This document shows positions 55,944 through 64,000 of a stretch of DNA of 64,000 nt, one piece after another; position 1 is the first letter of the stretch, and the number at the start of each line of letters is the position of its first letter. The notes below the pieces were generated by a model. The model worked only from the letters and a program-made list of their open reading frames with translations. It ran no database searches and was not told the origin of the DNA. The position numbers and the translations under genes are program-made. This stretch comes from Micromonospora saelicesensis (GTDB lineage Bacteria; Actinomycetota; Actinomycetes; Mycobacteriales; Micromonosporaceae): positions 558,001-622,000 of the forward strand of contig NZ_FMCR01000003.1 of assembly GCF_900091575.1 (NCBI RefSeq). The letters run 5' to 3'.

Positions 55944-56564
55944 TCAGCCGGTGGTGGTCCGCGCCTGCGCCGGCACCTGGAGGAGATCAAGGCAGTTGCG
56001 CCACAGCGTCTCCAACTGGGTTGGGTCGTTGAGCAACTTCGCGAGCAGGACCCGACCCTCGATCTGGGCGACGATCGATCGGGCGGCCTCCCGGCTGTCG
56101 ACCGTCGGGCCCGCCAGGCCGCGCTCCTTCGCCTCGACGACGACCTGCTCGATGAGGCTGATCTGCTCCTCGAAGATCTCCTGGAGCCGACCGCGGATCT
56201 CCTCGGCCTGGTTGCTGAGTTCGAGGGCGAGGTTGCCGAAGAGGCAGCCCGCGACCACGCCGGCCTTCTGCTGGCCGACGCGCTGGACCTCCTCGGTGGC
56301 CTCGAACAGGTCCCGGAGCCGCTGCAGCGGGTCGCGCTCACTGCCGAGCAACTGCTCCCACTGGCGGCGCTGGGTGACCCAGTGCTCGTCGATGACGGCG
56401 CGGGCGAGCGCCTGCTTGGACTCGAAGAAGTAGTAGAAGCTGCCCTTCGGTACACCTGCCGCCGCGCAGATCTCGGCCACACCGAGCGCCGTGTAGCCGC
56501 GCTGCTCGATCAGCGTGGCTGCCGCGTCGAGGATCTTGTTCTTCGCGTCACTGGTCCGGCCCAT
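55944..56564 (-). CDS. TetR-family regulator of the adjacent SDR gene
   Basis: A regulator of 206 residues with the HTH GVAEICAAAGVPKGSFYYFFESKQAL (about 30-55) and a long helical C-terminal domain. This N-terminal form (KGSFYYFF) is common in regulators that sense small electrophiles or drugs. The ATG at 56564 begins MGRTSDAKNKIL. It is divergent from the SDR gene, with a palindromic site between them, the classic layout for a local repressor. Confidence 0.88.
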   Translation of the reverse strand: MGRTSDAKNKILDAAATLIEQRGYTALGVAEICAAAGVPKGSFYYFFESKQALARAVIDEHWVTQRRQWEQLLGSERDPLQRLRDLFEATEEVQRVGQQKAGVVAGCLFGNLALELSNQAEEIRGRLQEIFEEQISLIEQVVVEAKERGLAGPTVDSREAARSIVAQIEGRVLLAKLLNDPTQLETLWRNCLDLLQVPAQARTTTG

Positions 56565-56600
56565 GCCTCGACGATACACGACCGGTCGGCTAGCTTTTAG

Positions 56601-56615
56601 TAGACCAGTCGTCTA
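56601..56615. promoter_or_regulatory. TetR operator between divergent genes
   Basis: TAGACCAGTCGTCTA has 5-bp inverted arms (TAGAC/GTCTA) and lies between the divergent TetR and SDR genes. It resembles LmrA/YxaF-type sites. Confidence 0.65.
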
Positions 56616-56632
56616 GTGAAGGTGGTTCCCTC

Positions 56633-57349
56633 ATGAACAGCAGTCAGAGCCAGAAGGTCGTTGTGATCACCGGCGCCTCCCAGGGCATCGGCGCCGACCT
56701 CGTGGCCGCCTACCGCAAGCTCGGGTACGGCGTCGTGGCGACCTCGCGCTCGATCGGCGCGTCCGACGACCCGGAGATCGTCACGGTCCGGGGCGACATT
56801 GCCGAGGCCGACACCGCCGAGCGGGTGGTGCGTGCCGCACTGGACCGCTTCGGGCGGATCGACAGCCTGGTGAACAACGCTGGCGTCTTCGTCGCCAAGC
56901 CGTTCACCGACTACACCGACGAGGAGTTCGACCTGGTCACCGGGGTCAACCTCGCCGGGTTCTTCCACCTCACCCGGCGTGTCCTGCCGCACCTGCTGGC
57001 CGGGGGCTCGGGGCACATCGTCAGCATCACGACCAGCTTCGTCGACCAGCCCAGTTCGCACGTTCCGTCGGCGCTCGCGTCGTTGACCAAGGGCGGCCTC
57101 AGCTCCGCCACCAAGTCCCTGGCCATCGAGTACGCGGCCCGGGGCGTACGGGTCAACGCCGTCGCGCCCGGCATCATCAAGACCCCGATGCACCCGGTCG
57201 AGACGCACCAGACGCTGGCGGGCCTGCACCCGGTCGGCCGGATGGGTGAGACCAGCGACGTCGTCGACGCCGTCCTCTACCTCGAGTCCGCCCCGTTCGT
57301 GACCGGCGAGATCCTGCACGTCGACGGCGGCCAGAACGCCGGTCACTGA
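56633..57349 (+). CDS. SDR-family oxidoreductase lacking the usual catalytic Tyr
   Basis: A short-chain dehydrogenase of 238 residues. The cofactor motif TGASQGIG is at 13-20 and NNAG at 81-84. VNAVAPGIIKTPMHP follows the active site, as usual. The YxxxK motif reads A149-S-L-T-K153, so the general-base tyrosine is replaced by alanine while the lysine is kept. From memory, a subgroup with PSALASLTKGG exists, so this may be a family trait and not a mutation. The substrate is unknown. It is controlled by the divergent TetR (inference). Confidence 0.85.
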   Translation: MNSSQSQKVVVITGASQGIGADLVAAYRKLGYGVVATSRSIGASDDPEIVTVRGDIAEADTAERVVRAALDRFGRIDSLVNNAGVFVAKPFTDYTDEEFDLVTGVNLAGFFHLTRRVLPHLLAGGSGHIVSITTSFVDQPSSHVPSALASLTKGGLSSATKSLAIEYAARGVRVNAVAPGIIKTPMHPVETHQTLAGLHPVGRMGETSDVVDAVLYLESAPFVTGEILHVDGGQNAGH

Positions 57350-57392
57350 TCCCGCCACACCGAGCGGGCCGGCACATCCCATCGATGTGGGG

Positions 57393-57427
57393 GGGCAGGA
57401 TCCGCACCGCTGGTGCGGATCCTGCCC
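57393..57427. terminator. Very strong bidirectional terminator
   Basis: GGGCAGGATCCGCACC (57393-57408) pairs perfectly over 16 bp with its inverted copy at 57412-57427 around a 3-base loop, between convergent genes. Confidence 0.85.
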
Positions 57428-57535
57428 AACGGCGACCGGTGAGACACCCCGCGCGGGGGGTACGCCTGGTGCGCCGGTGGGTCACCGGTCGCCGCCATCG
57501 AGCCCGACCGGGTGCGTTCGATGGGCTGACGGCGG

Positions 57536-58411
57536 TCAGCTGTCTCGGCTGGGCCGCCGGTGCCTCGGCCGGCTCGGCCAATCCGCCGGTTGTGCGGTGA
57601 AGAACTGCCGCAACGCGTCGGCGACCAGGGTTGGTGCCGTCATGGTCACGAAGTGCGACTGACCCGGCCAGACGAGGTAGCGGGCCGCTGGAATCGCCCT
57701 CGCGAGGGTGTTCATCGTGGTGGGCATCGGTTCCCAGGTGTCGGCGCCGGCCAGCAGGAGAGTCGGCACGGTGATCGAGGACCACCGGGTGATGTCAGTG
57801 CTGTCCTGTGCGAGCGCCTCCAGATCGTGCAGCCAGCCGACCGCCGAGCGGCGCGCCTCGACCGGGTCGGGCACCCGATCGCCCGCGCCGGCGGCCATCG
57901 CGGCGACGATCTCGGCCGGAACCCGCGTCACGTCGTTCAGGGCCGCTGCCATCGCGGCGGCATCGTCGCGCTCGAAGGCGGCACGGTACCGGTCGAGCAG
58001 CGGCGCGACCTGCGCCCCGGCCGCGAAGAGCGGCGGCTCGAAGATCGCCAGGGAGCGTACGTCGCGCGGATCGGCCAAGGTGGTGTGCAACGCGAGCGTC
58101 GCTCCGTAGGACGCGCCGACGAGATGGACCGGTCGGCCCGAGGACCGCCGGGCCGCCTCGATGACGGCGAGCAGATCGGCGGTCTCGGTCCGGAAGGACT
58201 TGGTGCCGGCCGGGACGTCGCTGGGACCGTATCCGCGCCGGGCCGGCAGCCACACCTCGTGGTCCTGGGTCAGGTGCTCCGCGACGGTGGCCCAGGAGTG
58301 CAGCCCGCCACCCGAGCCGTGCACCAGGACGACGGGGTCTCCGACGCCCAGTCGTCGTACCACCAGATGGGTCCCGTCGGCCGACTCGACCGACTGATCG
58401 TGGCTGCTCAC
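57536..58411 (-). CDS. Alpha/beta hydrolase
   Basis: A hydrolase of 291 residues. The oxyanion motif VVLVHGSGGGLHSW is near residue 30. The nucleophile elbow VGASYGATLAL (GxSxG, here GASYG) lies near residue 100. A late WPGQSHFVTM holds the likely catalytic His. The substrate is unknown. AGGAG sits 5 bp before the GTG at 58411, which overlaps the TetR stop (GTGA). This is why I reject the much longer frame that runs to 59071. Confidence 0.87.
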   Translation of the reverse strand: MSSHDQSVESADGTHLVVRRLGVGDPVVLVHGSGGGLHSWATVAEHLTQDHEVWLPARRGYGPSDVPAGTKSFRTETADLLAVIEAARRSSGRPVHLVGASYGATLALHTTLADPRDVRSLAIFEPPLFAAGAQVAPLLDRYRAAFERDDAAAMAAALNDVTRVPAEIVAAMAAGAGDRVPDPVEARRSAVGWLHDLEALAQDSTDITRWSSITVPTLLLAGADTWEPMPTTMNTLARAIPAARYLVWPGQSHFVTMTAPTLVADALRQFFTAQPADWPSRPRHRRPSRDS

Positions 58412-58992
58412 TGCTGCTCCTGTTTCCGGGTGGGCCAGTTGCTCAACGTGGTGTGCACCGCGTCGAGGATCGACTGCCACGACGCGTCGACAGCGCGGGG
58501 ATGCCCGAAACCGTCGACCGTTTCGAGACTCACGAAGCCGTGGAAGGTGCTCCGGACGAATCGGATGGCGTCGGTCAGGGCCGGCTCGTCGAGCCCGTAC
58601 CCGCGCAGCATCGCGTAACTCAGCTCGATCATGCGGAGGTGCCCGGCCGACCGGGTGCCGACCTCGGGCGGCAGTTGAAGCTGGGTCGCCGCGTACTGCC
58701 CCGGATGGGTGACCGCGAACGCGCGCCAGGCGTCGGCGAACCCGACCAGGGCCTGGCGGCCGGCCCGCCCCGCCACCGCGATCGCGAGTGCGTCGGCGAA
58801 CGTGGCAGCCGCCCGGACCGCGACGTGCTCGATCAACGCGTCCCGGCTGCGGACGTGCACGTACAGGGCCGCGTCCGAGACCCCGAAGTGCCGGGCGACG
58901 GCCGCGACGGTCAATCGGGACAGGCCGACCGAATCCGCTAGCTCGGCCGCGGCGGCCGAGACTCGCGCGCTGGTCAGACCCTGCCGTGGCAT
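58408..58992 (-). CDS. TetR-family regulator (WHG-type C-terminal domain)
   Basis: A regulator of 194 residues with the HTH LTVAAVARHFGVSDAALYVHVRSRDAL (about 27-53) and a C-terminal domain with FADAWRAFAVTHPGQYAA, typical of the WHG-type TetR group. The ATG at 58992 starts MPRQGLTSARV. It is cotranscribed with the hydrolase gene. A palindrome lies 29 bp upstream, so it probably represses its own operon. Confidence 0.87.
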   Translation of the reverse strand: MPRQGLTSARVSAAAAELADSVGLSRLTVAAVARHFGVSDAALYVHVRSRDALIEHVAVRAAATFADALAIAVAGRAGRQALVGFADAWRAFAVTHPGQYAATQLQLPPEVGTRSAGHLRMIELSYAMLRGYGLDEPALTDAIRFVRSTFHGFVSLETVDGFGHPRAVDASWQSILDAVHTTLSNWPTRKQEQQ

Positions 58993-59020
58993 ACCGCACC
59001 TTTGCTTCGCTAGGAAATAA

Positions 59021-59035
59021 CTTAGGGGCCCTAAG
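59021..59035. promoter_or_regulatory. Candidate TetR operator
   Basis: CTTAGGGGCCCTAAG is a 15-bp inverted repeat with an odd centre, just upstream of the TetR-hydrolase operon and within reach of the divergent dehydrogenase promoter. Confidence 0.6.
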
Positions 59036-59126
59036 ATAGCACCGTCGTCGGCTGCTGGGTCGGGCAGGCATGAACTGCCCAGTCGGGGGAAGACCGGCCG
59101 TTCCACCGCCGAACAGGAGAGCCGGG

Positions 59127-60305
59127 ATGAGAGCCGTCGTCTACACCGACGTCCGGACGGTCGCGGTGCGGGAGGTGCCCGACGCGACGCTGGAGGCGGA
59201 GACCGACGCGCTCGTGCGGATAACCTCCACCGCCCTGTGCGGCACCGACCTGCACATGTACGACGGACGCACCAGCGCCGAGCCCGGCCTGGTGCTCGGT
59301 CACGAACCGCTGGGCGTGGTGCAGGAGGTGGGCGGGGCGGTGCAGACCGTCCGACCGGGCACCCGGGTGGTGATCCCCACGCACCTGTTCTGCGGGACGT
59401 GTGTGATGTGTGCCCGCGGGCTCTCGGCGGCCTGCCTGCGAGCCCGGGCCGAGGGGCCGGGCGCGGCGTACGGGTACGCCGGGATGGGTCCGTACCGGGG
59501 AGCGCAGGCCGACCTGCTGCGGGTGCCGTGGGCCGACGCCAACTGCGTACCCCTGCCCGGCGAGCCGGGGGACGCGTACGAGGACGACTTCGTGCTGCTG
59601 GCTGACGCGTTCGTCACCGGGTGGCACGCCGCCACCACCCTCGCCGAGGTCGGGCCCGGTGACACCGTGGCGGTGTTCGGCGCCGGCACAATCGGCCTGC
59701 TCGGCGCCTACTCGGCGCTGCTCCGAGGTGCCCGCGTCGTGTACTGCGTCGACGGGGTCGACGCCCGACTCGACAAGGCCGGCGAGATCGGCGCCGTGCC
59801 GATCGACTTCCGCCGGGGCGACCCGGTCGAGCAGATCCGGGCCGACCGGGCCCGGACCGGGTTGCCGCTCGGCGAGGAGAAACTGGGCGGTGTCGACAAG
59901 GTCATCGACGCGGTCGGGTTCCAGGCCCGCGACCGGGAGCACCCCGACCGGGAGCGTCCGAACCAGGTCATCGCCGACGCGGCCCGGCTGGTCAACGCCG
60001 CTGGCGCGATCGCGGTCGCCGGGGTGTACCCGGACCGGGATCCACACCCCGCGCCCGGCGCGGACGGCCACGAGAACCTGGTCGCGCCGTGGGGAGCGCT
60101 GTTCAGCAAGGGCGTCGCGGTCCGGTTCGGTCGCACCCACGACCGCCGCTACACCGTCCTGTTGCGGGACCTGGTCGTCGCGGGCCGGGCGCGGCCGAGC
60201 GTGATCGTCACCCACCACGGCACCCTGGCCGACGCCCCCGAGCTGTATCGCCACTTCGACCGGCGGGAAGACGGCGTGATCAAGGCGGTGCTGCACCCGA
60301 GCTGA
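59127..60305 (+). CDS. Zinc-dependent alcohol dehydrogenase (formaldehyde-dehydrogenase-like)
   Basis: A medium-chain dehydrogenase of 392 residues. The catalytic zinc ligands are probably C38 (CGTDLHMY) and H59/E60 (LGHEPLG). The structural zinc lobe has C89, C92, C95 and C103 (FCGTCVMCARGLSAAC). The cofactor motif is VFGAGTIGLLG. The insert pattern and HENLVAPWGALFSKGVAVRFG resemble glutathione-independent formaldehyde dehydrogenases. The substrate is unconfirmed. CAGGAG precedes the ATG at 59127. Confidence 0.88.
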   Translation: MRAVVYTDVRTVAVREVPDATLEAETDALVRITSTALCGTDLHMYDGRTSAEPGLVLGHEPLGVVQEVGGAVQTVRPGTRVVIPTHLFCGTCVMCARGLSAACLRARAEGPGAAYGYAGMGPYRGAQADLLRVPWADANCVPLPGEPGDAYEDDFVLLADAFVTGWHAATTLAEVGPGDTVAVFGAGTIGLLGAYSALLRGARVVYCVDGVDARLDKAGEIGAVPIDFRRGDPVEQIRADRARTGLPLGEEKLGGVDKVIDAVGFQARDREHPDRERPNQVIADAARLVNAAGAIAVAGVYPDRDPHPAPGADGHENLVAPWGALFSKGVAVRFGRTHDRRYTVLLRDLVVAGRARPSVIVTHHGTLADAPELYRHFDRREDGVIKAVLHPS

Positions 60306-60814
60306 CCGGTCGACGCCCCCGGCCTACGGGTCGCGGCGTGCCGTCACGAACTGCGCGTAAGGGACGGCAGGGCACTGACCCGTCGTCCGGTGCAGGTCGC
60401 TCCAGGATGGTGGCCGTCGATGCGTACCGCCGGTAGAGGCGTGGGTCACATCAGCCGCCAGGGGGCTCGCGGTGCGCCTCGCGTACGGCGCTGGGCTGAT
60501 GCCCGATTCCCATCATTCGATGGCATGGCGTGTGCGCTGCGTTACCGGATGCACCGTCCCAGCGGCATCTTTCCTGGTGGGAAAGCTGCGGGAACGGCCG
60601 GGGTCGATTGGCGCGTTGTCGCAGGTGGGCGTGGGTGCTGCGGTCAGGCCTGGGGTACCGGGAGGGGCTGTCGTTGCCGCTGTGGCGGGCGAACACTGTG
60701 CGACATCTATATTACCGGATTGTTACTTTTTCAACAGTCCCTCGCCTTGCGGATGGCCCTCCGGCCGCAATACGTTGCCGTCAACAACAAAACCAAGTGA
60801 AGGTTCAACCTTCC
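60306..60814. other. Long upstream region of the third importer
   Basis: A gene-free stretch of about 500 bp. Frames here are unsupported. An AT-rich part (about 60704-60735) could be promoter DNA. A small hairpin GAAGGTT-C-AACCTTC lies at 60799-60813, just before the leader ORF's ribosome site. No LacI-type operator is present. Confidence 0.45.
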
Positions 60815-60825
60815 GGAGGCAACCG

Positions 60826-60855
60826 ATGACGTTGGCGAGGTGGTACGAGCGATGA
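60826..60855 (+). CDS. Nine-codon leader ORF coupled to the importer ATPase
   Basis: ATG at 60826 opens a 9-residue frame (MTLARWYER) that ends with TGA at 60853-60855, overlapping the ATG of the ATPase gene (ATGA). GGAGG at 60815-60819 is 6 bp before it, a better ribosome site than the one before the ATPase ATG. A stem-loop at 60799-60813 ends just before this GGAGG. It looks like a leader peptide that feeds ribosomes into the ATPase gene. Confidence 0.5.
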   Translation: MTLARWYER

Positions 60856-62399
60856 GCGACGTGCCCATCCTCCTTGAGATGCGCTCCATCACCAAGGAGT
60901 TTCCCGGAGTCAAGGCCCTCTCCGACGTCAACCTGGTGGTTCGCGCCGGCGAGATCCATGCCATCTGCGGCGAGAACGGCGCGGGCAAGTCCACCCTGAT
61001 GAAGGTGCTCAGCGGGGTGTACCCGCACGGCACCTACGACGGCAAGATCATTTACCAGGGGTCGGAGAGCAAGTTCTCCGACATCCGGGCCAGTGAGAAC
61101 GCCGGCATCGTGATCATCCACCAGGAGCTCGCGCTCATTCCAGGGATGTCGATCGCCGAGAACATCTTCCTCGGCAACGAACCGCGCAAGCGGGGCGCGA
61201 TCGACTGGAAGGCCGCGAACCGGATGGCGCTGGACCTGATGGCCCGGGTCGGTCTGGAAGAGGACCCGGACACCCTGATCAAGGACATCGGGGTCGGCAA
61301 GCAGCAGCTCGTGGAGATCGCCAAGGCGTTCGCCAAGGACGTGAAGCTGCTGATCCTCGACGAGCCCACCGCGGCGCTGAACGAGGCCGACTCCAAGCAC
61401 CTGCTGGACCTGCTGCGTGGGTTCCGCTCCCGTGGCATCACCTCGATCATGATCTCGCACAAGCTGAACGAGATCGAGGCGATCGCCGACCAGATCACCA
61501 TCCTGCGCGACGGCCGGACCGTGGAGACCCTCGACGTCAAGGCGGACGGGGTCGACGAGGACCGGATCGTGCGGGGCATGGTCGGCCGCGAGCTGAGCAG
61601 CCGGTTCCCGGACCACACGCCGAAGATCGGTGACGTCTTCTTCGAGGTCCGCAACTGGAACGTCCGGCACCCGATCTCCGCTGACCGGCAGGTCTGCAAG
61701 AACGAGAGCTTCGTGGTGCGCCGCGGCGAGATCGTCGGCTTCGCCGGTCTGATGGGCGCGGGCCGCACCGAACTCGCGATGAGTGTCTTCGGCCGCTCCT
61801 ACGGGGTGTACGAGTCGGGCACGATCATCAAGGACGGCAAGGAGATCGTGCTGAAGTCGGTGGCGGATGCCATCGACAACGGGCTCGCGTACGTCAGCGA
61901 GGACCGCAAGGCGATCGGCCTCAACCTGCTCGACGACATCAAGACGTCGACGGTGGCCGCCAAGCTGTCCAAGATCTCGCACCACGGCGTCCTGAACGAG
62001 GTCGAGGAGTACCAGGCGGCTGAGGCGTACCGCAAGGAGTTGCGGACCAAGGCCCCGACGGTCGACGAGAGCGTCTCCAAGCTCTCCGGCGGCAACCAGC
62101 AGAAGGTCGTCCTGGCCAAGTGGATGTTCACCGACCCGGACCTGCTGATCCTCGACGAGCCGACGCGCGGCATCGACGTGGGTGCCAAGTACGAGATCTA
62201 CGGCATCATCCAGCGGCTCGCCGACCAGGGGAAGGGCGTCGTCGTCATCTCCTCGGAGCTGCCTGAGCTGATCGGGCTCTGCGACCGCATCTACACCGTG
62301 TTCGAAGGCGCCATCACGGGCGAGATCGCCCGGGCGGACGCCACCCCGGAAAACCTCATGAAGCAGATGACCTCGACGAAGAAGATGGCCACCCGATGA
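60852..62399 (+). CDS. GguA/MmsA-type sugar ABC importer ATPase (second copy)
   Basis: An ATPase of 515 residues with two nucleotide-binding domains. It is a close paralogue of the protein at 25735-27273: [76 protein letters not shown] and [18 protein letters not shown]. It energises import of a monosaccharide, probably a xylose-type sugar. It is first in its operon, ahead of permease and receptor, the reverse of the other importer operon. The stop overlaps the permease start (ATGA). Confidence 0.9.
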   Translation: MSDVPILLEMRSITKEFPGVKALSDVNLVVRAGEIHAICGENGAGKSTLMKVLSGVYPHGTYDGKIIYQGSESKFSDIRASENAGIVIIHQELALIPGMSIAENIFLGNEPRKRGAIDWKAANRMALDLMARVGLEEDPDTLIKDIGVGKQQLVEIAKAFAKDVKLLILDEPTAALNEADSKHLLDLLRGFRSRGITSIMISHKLNEIEAIADQITILRDGRTVETLDVKADGVDEDRIVRGMVGRELSSRFPDHTPKIGDVFFEVRNWNVRHPISADRQVCKNESFVVRRGEIVGFAGLMGAGRTELAMSVFGRSYGVYESGTIIKDGKEIVLKSVADAIDNGLAYVSEDRKAIGLNLLDDIKTSTVAAKLSKISHHGVLNEVEEYQAAEAYRKELRTKAPTVDESVSKLSGGNQQKVVLAKWMFTDPDLLILDEPTRGIDVGAKYEIYGIIQRLADQGKGVVVISSELPELIGLCDRIYTVFEGAITGEIARADATPENLMKQMTSTKKMATR

Positions 62400-63694
62400 G
62401 CCGATTGAAGGACCTTCAGAAGAACCTGTTCGGAGGCACCACCTCCAACGCTCGCCAGTTCGGGATGATCTTCACCCTGGTGGCGATCGTCGTCCTGTTC
62501 CAGATCCTGACCGACGGCCTCACCCTTCGGTCGGACAACCTGATCGCGCTGTTCCAGCAGAACTCGTACATTCTGATTCTGGCCATCGGCATGCTCATGG
62601 TGATCGTGGCCGGGCACATCGACCTCTCGGTCGGCTCGGTCGCCGCCTTCGCCGGCATCCTGGTCGCCAAGTCGATGACCGAGTGGGACCTGCCCTGGCC
62701 CGCTGCCATCGTGTTCGGCCTCGCCATCGGCGCGGTGATCGGCGCCTGGCAGGGCTTCTGGGTGGCCTACATCGGGGTGCCGGCGTTCATCGTCACCCTG
62801 GCTGGCATGCTGCTCTTCCGGGGCGGCAACCAGTTCATCGGTAACGCGAGCACCGTCCCGGTGCCGGAGGGCTTCCGGGAGATCGGCTCCGGCTTCCTGC
62901 CCGAGTTCGGTCCGAACACCGGCTACAACAACGCCACGCTGCTGCTCGGCCTGGCCGCGGCGTTGGCGGTGGTGTGGCGCGAGATCCAGGCCCGCAAGAC
63001 CCGACGGGCGATGGACGCCGACCCGGCACCCATGTGGATCTCCATCCTGCGGATGGCCATCATGGTCGGCGTGATCGCCTTCGCGGCGCTGCGCTTCGCC
63101 AGCGGTCGCGTCGGCACCAGCTTCCCGATCTCCGGCATCATCCTGCTGGTCCTGGTCATCGCGTACTCCTTCTACACCCGCAACACGGCCGGTGGCCGGC
63201 ACATCTACGCGGTGGGCGGCAACTCCCGGGCGGCCGAGCTGTCCGGTGTGAAGCTCAAGCGGGTCAACTTCTTCGTCATGATGAACATGTCCGTCCTGGC
63301 CGCGCTGGCCGGCATGATCTTCGTGGCCCGTTCGGCGGCCTCCGGTCCGCAGGACGGCAACGGCTGGGAGCTGGACGCCATCGCCGCTGTCTTCATCGGT
63401 GGCGCGGCCGTCGCCGGCGGTATCGGCACCATCAGCGGTTCCATCGTCGGTGGTCTCGTCATGGCCGTGCTCAACAACGGTCTGCAGTTGATGGGCGTGG
63501 GCACCGACCGCGTCCAGATCATCAAGGGTCTGGTCCTGTTGCTGGCCGTCGCGATCGACGTCTACAACAAGAGCCAGGGGCGCTTCTCCATCATCGGGAG
63601 CCTGATGCGGCCCTTCCGCCGCGACGACTCCGCCCCACCCGCCTCACCGCCGGACGCGGAGCGCGAGCCCGCCAAGGCAGCGGTGTCCGGCTGA
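62396..63694 (+). CDS. GguB/MmsB-type sugar ABC permease (second copy)
   Basis: A permease of 432 residues, homologous to the one at 27270-28520 and with the same mid-protein insert ([19 protein letters not shown]). Marker segments are [20 protein letters not shown] and [19 protein letters not shown]. The C-terminal tail is long and polar ([17 protein letters not shown]). Its start overlaps the ATPase stop. Confidence 0.9.
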   Translation: MSRLKDLQKNLFGGTTSNARQFGMIFTLVAIVVLFQILTDGLTLRSDNLIALFQQNSYILILAIGMLMVIVAGHIDLSVGSVAAFAGILVAKSMTEWDLPWPAAIVFGLAIGAVIGAWQGFWVAYIGVPAFIVTLAGMLLFRGGNQFIGNASTVPVPEGFREIGSGFLPEFGPNTGYNNATLLLGLAAALAVVWREIQARKTRRAMDADPAPMWISILRMAIMVGVIAFAALRFASGRVGTSFPISGIILLVLVIAYSFYTRNTAGGRHIYAVGGNSRAAELSGVKLKRVNFFVMMNMSVLAALAGMIFVARSAASGPQDGNGWELDAIAAVFIGGAAVAGGIGTISGSIVGGLVMAVLNNGLQLMGVGTDRVQIIKGLVLLLAVAIDVYNKSQGRFSIIGSLMRPFRRDDSAPPASPPDAEREPAKAAVSG

Positions 63695-63748
63695 CACGGC
63701 CACCGACCTCTCCACCCGCCTCACCATCTAGAAAGGCAAGTCCTCACC

Positions 63749-64000
63749 ATGCGTAAATTCTTCGGCACGTCGGTGGTGGCCATCAGCGCCGCCGCCATGC
63801 TGGCCCTCGCCGGCTGCGGCTCCGGCCGCGACGGCGACAGCGGCTCCGGCGGCGAGGCCGCCAAGGGCTTCCCGGCGAACTCGCTGATCGGCGTGGCCCT
63901 CCCGGCCAAGACCTCGGAGAACTGGGTCCTCGCCGGTGACCTGTTCAGCAACGGCCTCAAGGAGGCCGGCTTCCAGGGTGACGTGCAGTACGCCGGCGCG
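63749..64000 (+). CDS. Sugar-binding lipoprotein, cut by window end
   Basis: The first 84 residues of a receptor. The signal peptide ends in a lipobox (LAGC, Cys23). After a Gly/Ser-rich linker, SLIGVALPAKTSENWVLAGD and GFQGDVQYAGA match the start of the ChvE/XylF-type receptor at 24509 (IGVSMPTQTSERW, VDLQYAGD). GAAAGG precedes the ATG. It follows the permease by 54 bp and completes the third importer. Confidence 0.85.
   Translation, partial: MRKFFGTSVVAISAAAMLALAGCGSGRDGDSGSGGEAAKGFPANSLIGVALPAKTSENWVLAGDLFSNGLKEAGFQGDVQYAGA

Noticed and set aside
58412..59071. N-terminal extension of the alpha/beta hydrolase
   Set aside because: It would overlap the whole TetR gene in another frame and is Arg-rich. 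The GTG at 58411 has its own ribosome site.
60472..60825. Longer 127-residue frame that ends with the nine-codon leader
   Set aside because: Composition and codon use do not look coding, and no ribosome site precedes it. The strong GGAGG before the internal ATG at 60826 explains the end of the frame better.

Overview
The window is high-GC DNA with actinobacterial hallmarks: strong GGAGG ribosome sites, many GTG starts, ATGA stop/start overlaps, Tat and lipoprotein signals, and CBM13 (ricin-type) modules on secreted enzymes. The gene content and coding style fit a filamentous soil actinomycete, most likely Micromonosporaceae (Micromonospora-like). That assignment is inference, because no rRNA or other marker gene is present. 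I see no phage, transposase, tRNA or CRISPR array.

Region 1 (0-9 kb) holds housekeeping and accessory genes. They are a methyltransferase divergent from an NmrA-like reductase, a membrane protein with a GHSHG hydrolase motif, and a FUSC-type membrane protein. A four-gene unit follows: ribbon-helix-helix regulator, DUF4097 protein, DrrA-like ATPase and DrrB-like permease.

Region 2 (9-28.5 kb) is the centrepiece, an L-arabinose / plant-polysaccharide locus. The operon araB-araD-(YtfQ-YtfR-YtfT-YjfF-like importer)-araA takes up a pentose and converts L-arabinose through ribulose and ribulose-5-phosphate to xylulose-5-phosphate. Next come a secreted GH43 with CBM13, a LacI-family regulator, a secreted GH27 with CBM13, and a second ChvE-GguA-GguB-type sugar importer. 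Seven copies of a 14-bp palindrome (TGTKANCGNTMACA) lie in front of exactly these transcription units, so the locus looks like one LacI-controlled regulon.

Region 3 (28.5-44.4 kb) carries a DNRLRE-metallophosphatase and a PhoD-like phosphatase with an MFS transporter, a TolB-like protein and a secreted repeat protein between or beside them. A candidate PHO box sits between the metallophosphatase and the MFS gene. Further on are LtrA, two secreted peptidoglycan hydrolases sharing an SH3-like domain, an operon of a PEP/pyruvate-binding phosphotransferase, a membrane protein and a TetR, and a third M23 peptidase.

Region 4 (44.5-49.2 kb) encodes what looks like an actinobacterial version of the WxL cell-surface system. 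A 1002-residue secreted lectin/Fn3 protein and a small secreted protein share the same C-terminal WxL-like domain. A membrane-anchored DUF916-type (WxL-interacting) protein lies between them. This is my best candidate for an under-described system.

Region 5 (49.4-64 kb) has a DUF4331 protein, a GH16 glucanase with a palindromic operator, a Moco-sulfurase-like PLP enzyme overlapping an ABCG exporter, and two TetR-controlled oxidoreductase/hydrolase units. It continues with a zinc alcohol/formaldehyde-type dehydrogenase and a third sugar importer preceded by a tiny coupled leader ORF. The window ends inside that importer's binding-protein gene.
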